From assembly GCF_900116105.1 (NCBI RefSeq), contig NZ_FPAC01000001.1, positions 796,862-860,861 of the forward strand: a stretch of DNA of 64,000 nucleotides, given 5' to 3'. The stretch is from Paenibacillus sp. 453mf. Its GTDB lineage: Bacteria; Bacillota; Bacilli; Paenibacillales; Paenibacillaceae. The position numbers were made by a program, and so were the translations under genes. Positions 61,278 through 64,000 of this stretch are shown in pieces; positions within the stretch are counted from its first letter, which is position 1; the number at the start of each line of letters is the position of its first letter. The notes beneath the pieces were generated by a model, which ran no database searches, was not told where the DNA came from, and was given only the letters and a program-made list of their open reading frames with translations.

Positions 61278-63050
61278 ATGATCAGATATTCTTTGTTTAC
61301 GAAGATTGTGCTGCTAATTATTATCATGCTCATTCCCGTTGTGTTTTTGTACAGCTATTCCAACAAAATGGCAACCGATACCGTGGTTAGTGAGCTGAAC
61401 AAATCCAGCAGTAATCAGCTTGCTTTTTTCCAAAGCCAGGTTAATACGAGTATTGACGAGTTATCTTCCTGGACGAATCTGCTGATTCATGATCCCGATA
61501 TCGAGAGCTTCAAAGATATTTACTTGGACAGCGATTATTTGAATCTGGACCTCATTAATCAGGTCAAGCGGGTACAGAACAAGCTGAGTATTCAGGAGAG
61601 CTCATCCAATTGGCGGAGCAGCCTTACCTTTTATTCTCCCTCAATGGAGAGGATGATTACAGAAGGCAATGCAAAGCGGTATGACTCGGACGAGCTGAGA
61701 GAAGAGATCAAGCCGGGGTGGCAGGTAGAGAAGGTGCAGCGCCTCAACAGTGAGCAGTATCTATTTTCTTGGTATACGGTTTCTCCTTATTCGGTTCAGG
61801 ATCCTGCGGAGGATGCAAACAGCATCGTTAAGATCGAATTTGACAGTACGAATATACAGGATATGCTGGACAGGTTTAAGAGTAATGGAAGAAGAGACCC
61901 TTTCTATTACAAACCAGGTACCGGTGTTATCTATAATCGCACGCAGGATATTGCACAAAGCGCCAAACTTCTCACACAGCTTAAATTTCCCGAAATGAAT
62001 AATGTCGATTATCGGACGGTAGAGCTGGACGGTCATATATATAGCGTGCACACGGTTCTATCCCAAGCTACAGGATGGTACTTAGTGGATTATATCCCTC
62101 TAACGGATGTGCTTGCGCCGATTGAGAAGTCCAATCAGCTATTCTATGGGGCAGTAGGGACTTTACTGCTCATGAGCTTCTTGGCTGCTTACTTACTGTA
62201 TGTACAAGTCCAAATCCCTGTCAAAAGTCTGATTCGAGGTTTTCAGCGACTTAAGATGGGGGACTATTCTGTTAGAGTGGTACCCAAGGGAAGGAATGAA
62301 TTCAGCTTCCTGTCGGAACGCTTCAATTCCATGGTGGAGCAGATCCAGGAACTTTTTGAGAATGTATATCTTGAGCAAATTCAAGTAAAAGAAGCCAGGC
62401 TGAAGCAGCTGCAGTCTCAGATTAACCCCCATTTTTTTTATAACTGCTTCTCCTTCATCACGAGTATGGCAAAGCTCGGTAAGATGGACGCGGTTGTGGC
62501 CATGTCACATAATTTATCCCGTTACTACCGGTATACCACTCGGCAGGAGAAGGAGCTGGTTTCCCTCCGCGAGGAGCTGGAATTTGTAGTGGCTTACCTA
62601 AAAATTCAGAAAATGCGTATGAACCGCCTTGATTATGTGATCGAGATTCCAGAGGAGATGCTGGACCAGTCAATTCCACCACTAGTTATTCAGCCGCTTG
62701 TTGAGAATGCCGTCATTCACGGAATTGAACAGTCCCAGGATGCCGGATTCATACGAATAGAGGCTTGCCAGGATCCAAACGGGATGATGCGGATTGTAGT
62801 TGAAGACGACGGACTCGGTATTACCGAGAGCAGACTTCAGGAATTGAGGAGCTGCCTTACGAAGGCCATGGATGAGAACTCAGGCTGCGGCTTGTGGAAT
62901 GTGAATCAAAGAATGCAGTTAAGGTACGGAGATAGCAGTTATTTGTCTATCGATACATCGACGATGGGTGGGTTCAGGGCTAGCATTCAATGGGAGAATA
63001 CGAGTAGAAATGAAAGGAACGATCATAATCATGGACATCTTGTTGGTTGA
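61278..63050 (+). CDS. YesM-type sensor histidine kinase
   Basis: A 590-residue membrane kinase: TM1 (about 9-30), a large extracytoplasmic Cache-like sensor (31-285), TM2 (about 288-311), HAMP (312-365), a His_kinase domain with the phospho-acceptor in LQSQINPHFFYNC (H near 385) and an HATPase domain (about 470-575; VEDDGLGI, SGCGLWNVNQRM). Kinases of this group with YesN-type regulators control carbohydrate uptake genes in Paenibacillus. It overlaps the response-regulator gene by 20 bases. Signal unknown. Confidence 0.93.
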   Translation: MIRYSLFTKIVLLIIIMLIPVVFLYSYSNKMATDTVVSELNKSSSNQLAFFQSQVNTSIDELSSWTNLLIHDPDIESFKDIYLDSDYLNLDLINQVKRVQNKLSIQESSSNWRSSLTFYSPSMERMITEGNAKRYDSDELREEIKPGWQVEKVQRLNSEQYLFSWYTVSPYSVQDPAEDANSIVKIEFDSTNIQDMLDRFKSNGRRDPFYYKPGTGVIYNRTQDIAQSAKLLTQLKFPEMNNVDYRTVELDGHIYSVHTVLSQATGWYLVDYIPLTDVLAPIEKSNQLFYGAVGTLLLMSFLAAYLLYVQVQIPVKSLIRGFQRLKMGDYSVRVVPKGRNEFSFLSERFNSMVEQIQELFENVYLEQIQVKEARLKQLQSQINPHFFYNCFSFITSMAKLGKMDAVVAMSHNLSRYYRYTTRQEKELVSLREELEFVVAYLKIQKMRMNRLDYVIEIPEEMLDQSIPPLVIQPLVENAVIHGIEQSQDAGFIRIEACQDPNGMMRIVVEDDGLGITESRLQELRSCLTKAMDENSGCGLWNVNQRMQLRYGDSSYLSIDTSTMGGFRASIQWENTSRNERNDHNHGHLVG

Positions 63051-64000
63051 TGATGAAAGCTATGTAACAGAAAGTCTGGAGGCTACCATTCCATGGGAGA
63101 AGTTAGGCATAAGGCATGTGTACAGAACAGATTCGGCTGCAGCAGCGCTTCAGCTGCTTCAAAGCCATCCTGTAGATATATTGGTGACCGACATTCGAAT
63201 GCCTGGAATGGATGGTCTTGAGCTGATCGAGAAGGCTGGTGAAAAATGGCCAGAAATCCGATCTATTCTTCTAACAGGATATAGTGACTTTCAATATGCC
63301 AAAAAAGCAATTCAATTACAGGCTCAAGATTACATACTCAAGCCCGTAGACGATAAAGAATTTATCAAAAGTGTGAACCAAACGATTGAAGCCATCAAAG
63401 AAAGAGAAAAGGAAACAGATAAATACCATCAGCTCATGTATCAACGCAAATCCGATTATGTTCTGCTTCGAGAGAATATGCTGCAGGGACTGCTGCTTGG
63501 CACACCACATACCATGTCGCGAGTCAAGCAGCAGCTTCAGGATTATGAAATTCCTCTGCAGACAGATTTTGAATCCATCATGATATTGGTTCAGCTGAAT
63601 CAAGGATTTATGGATTTGGATTCCAAATCCCGGGTGCTCATTGAATATGCTATCGGTAATATTTCAGAAGAGATACTTGGCGCTAATTATAAAGTATGGC
63701 AAGGAAGAACACCCCATCACTGCCTGGCGGTACTGATCCAGACGGACAATGCTGCCGGCACAGAAATGAAAGATAGAGACAGGGGACAGCTTCACTCGCT
63801 CTTACGGACTTTTCAGGAGAATGTCAGACAGTATTTACACGGAGATATATCCGTTATTATAAGCTCTGGCTTTCAGTTTCCGAATGACGCCAGCTCGGTC
63901 TATCACCAAATGCTAAATTCGATGTATCTGGCAAGCACGGATGAAGGAGCAGCGGTTCTGTATTCTCCCGATGATCAGCATAGGGCTCTTTCAGGTACTA
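63031..64000 (+). CDS. YesN-type response regulator (cut by window end)
   Basis: An open frame of at least 323 codons starting MDILLVDDES and still open at base 64000. The receiver domain has acidic residues D7 and D8, the phospho-acceptor D54 in VTDIRMPGMDG, TGYSDFQYAKKAI and the conserved Lys in YILKPVDD. It continues into the central region typical of YesN proteins; the AraC-type DNA-binding domain would lie beyond the window. An in-frame ATG at 63010 is an alternative start. It is paired by overlap with the upstream kinase. Confidence 0.92.
   Translation, partial: MDILLVDDESYVTESLEATIPWEKLGIRHVYRTDSAAAALQLLQSHPVDILVTDIRMPGMDGLELIEKAGEKWPEIRSILLTGYSDFQYAKKAIQLQAQDYILKPVDDKEFIKSVNQTIEAIKEREKETDKYHQLMYQRKSDYVLLRENMLQGLLLGTPHTMSRVKQQLQDYEIPLQTDFESIMILVQLNQGFMDLDSKSRVLIEYAIGNISEEILGANYKVWQGRTPHHCLAVLIQTDNAAGTEMKDRDRGQLHSLLRTFQENVRQYLHGDISVIISSGFQFPNDASSVYHQMLNSMYLASTDEGAAVLYSPDDQHRALSGT

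Overview
The window reads as a chromosomal segment of a low-to-mid-GC, spore-forming Bacillota, most likely a Paenibacillus. The reasons are: Gram-positive Shine-Dalgarno sites (AAAGGAGG type) with many TTG and GTG starts; orthologues of Bacillus genes of the ydiF, ytpB, yugP, yqhH/yqhG, yqzE, ywbE and yneQ kinds; sporulation-type genes (a YjcZ-family peptide, a CwlD-like amidase); a Bacillus-type 6S RNA; and a YesM/YesN-type two-component pair. This rests on protein resemblance only. I see no rRNA, tRNA, CRISPR array, insertion sequence or prophage, so it looks like core and shell genome rather than an island.

Layout. 1-6.8 kb: an ABC-F ATPase with a coiled-coil partner, then a reverse peptidase block (M42 aminopeptidase, oligoendopeptidase F) and two small genes. 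6.8-16 kb: a cold-shock protein, two MATE/MOP-type exporters, the sesquarterpene synthase ytpB followed by pfkA, a YitT-family protein, the DEAD-box helicase cshA with a long structured leader, and an unlisted 45-aa YjcZ-family gene. 16-24 kb: a YesL-family protein, 6S RNA, a DUF1499-type protein, tpx, a rhomboid protease, a GltC-like regulator, yugP, a MerR regulator, a DUF294 nucleotidyltransferase/exonuclease pair and a convergent JAMM protease. 24-34 kb: a TlpA-type thioredoxin, cimA, dinB, ferredoxin, an L,D-transpeptidase, pyrD with a small alarmone synthetase and a DUF309 protein, then a reverse thioredoxin/PCYCGC-lipoprotein pair.

34-48 kb: two RsmF-type rRNA methyltransferase paralogues in opposite orientation, with an RsuA-type pseudouridine synthase, a HAD phosphatase and an acidic protein with three internal repeats between them. 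These are followed by a glycosyltransferase, a YkvI-type carrier, xpt, small hypothetical genes, a divergent polysaccharide deacetylase convergent with a CwlD-like amidase, yqzE and a secreted protein. 48-64 kb: yqhG/yqhH, an orphan HExxH protein, a KGG stress peptide, a divergent MurB homologue, a decapitated FAD monooxygenase beside a MarR regulator, a polysaccharide deacetylase, ywbE, a DUF1796 protein, a transporter divergent from rocD, an alpha-mannosyltransferase-like enzyme, and a histidine kinase/response regulator pair cut by the window end.

Themes are cell-envelope work (MurB-like, L,D-transpeptidase, deacetylases, amidase, glycosyltransferases), RNA metabolism and cold response (CspA-type protein, CshA, RsmF x2, RsuA-type, 6S RNA), and extracytoplasmic thiol chemistry. 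The observations most worth following are: pepF with a second, in-frame upstream start encoding a signal peptide; a 3' transcript of the nucleotidyltransferase/exonuclease operon that probably runs antisense across the whole JAMM protease gene; a conserved intergenic element present twice, about 28 kb apart; and the divergent MurB. I did not find an obviously complete new multi-gene system; the best uncharacterised modules are the NTase/exonuclease pair and the thioredoxin/PCYCGC pair.
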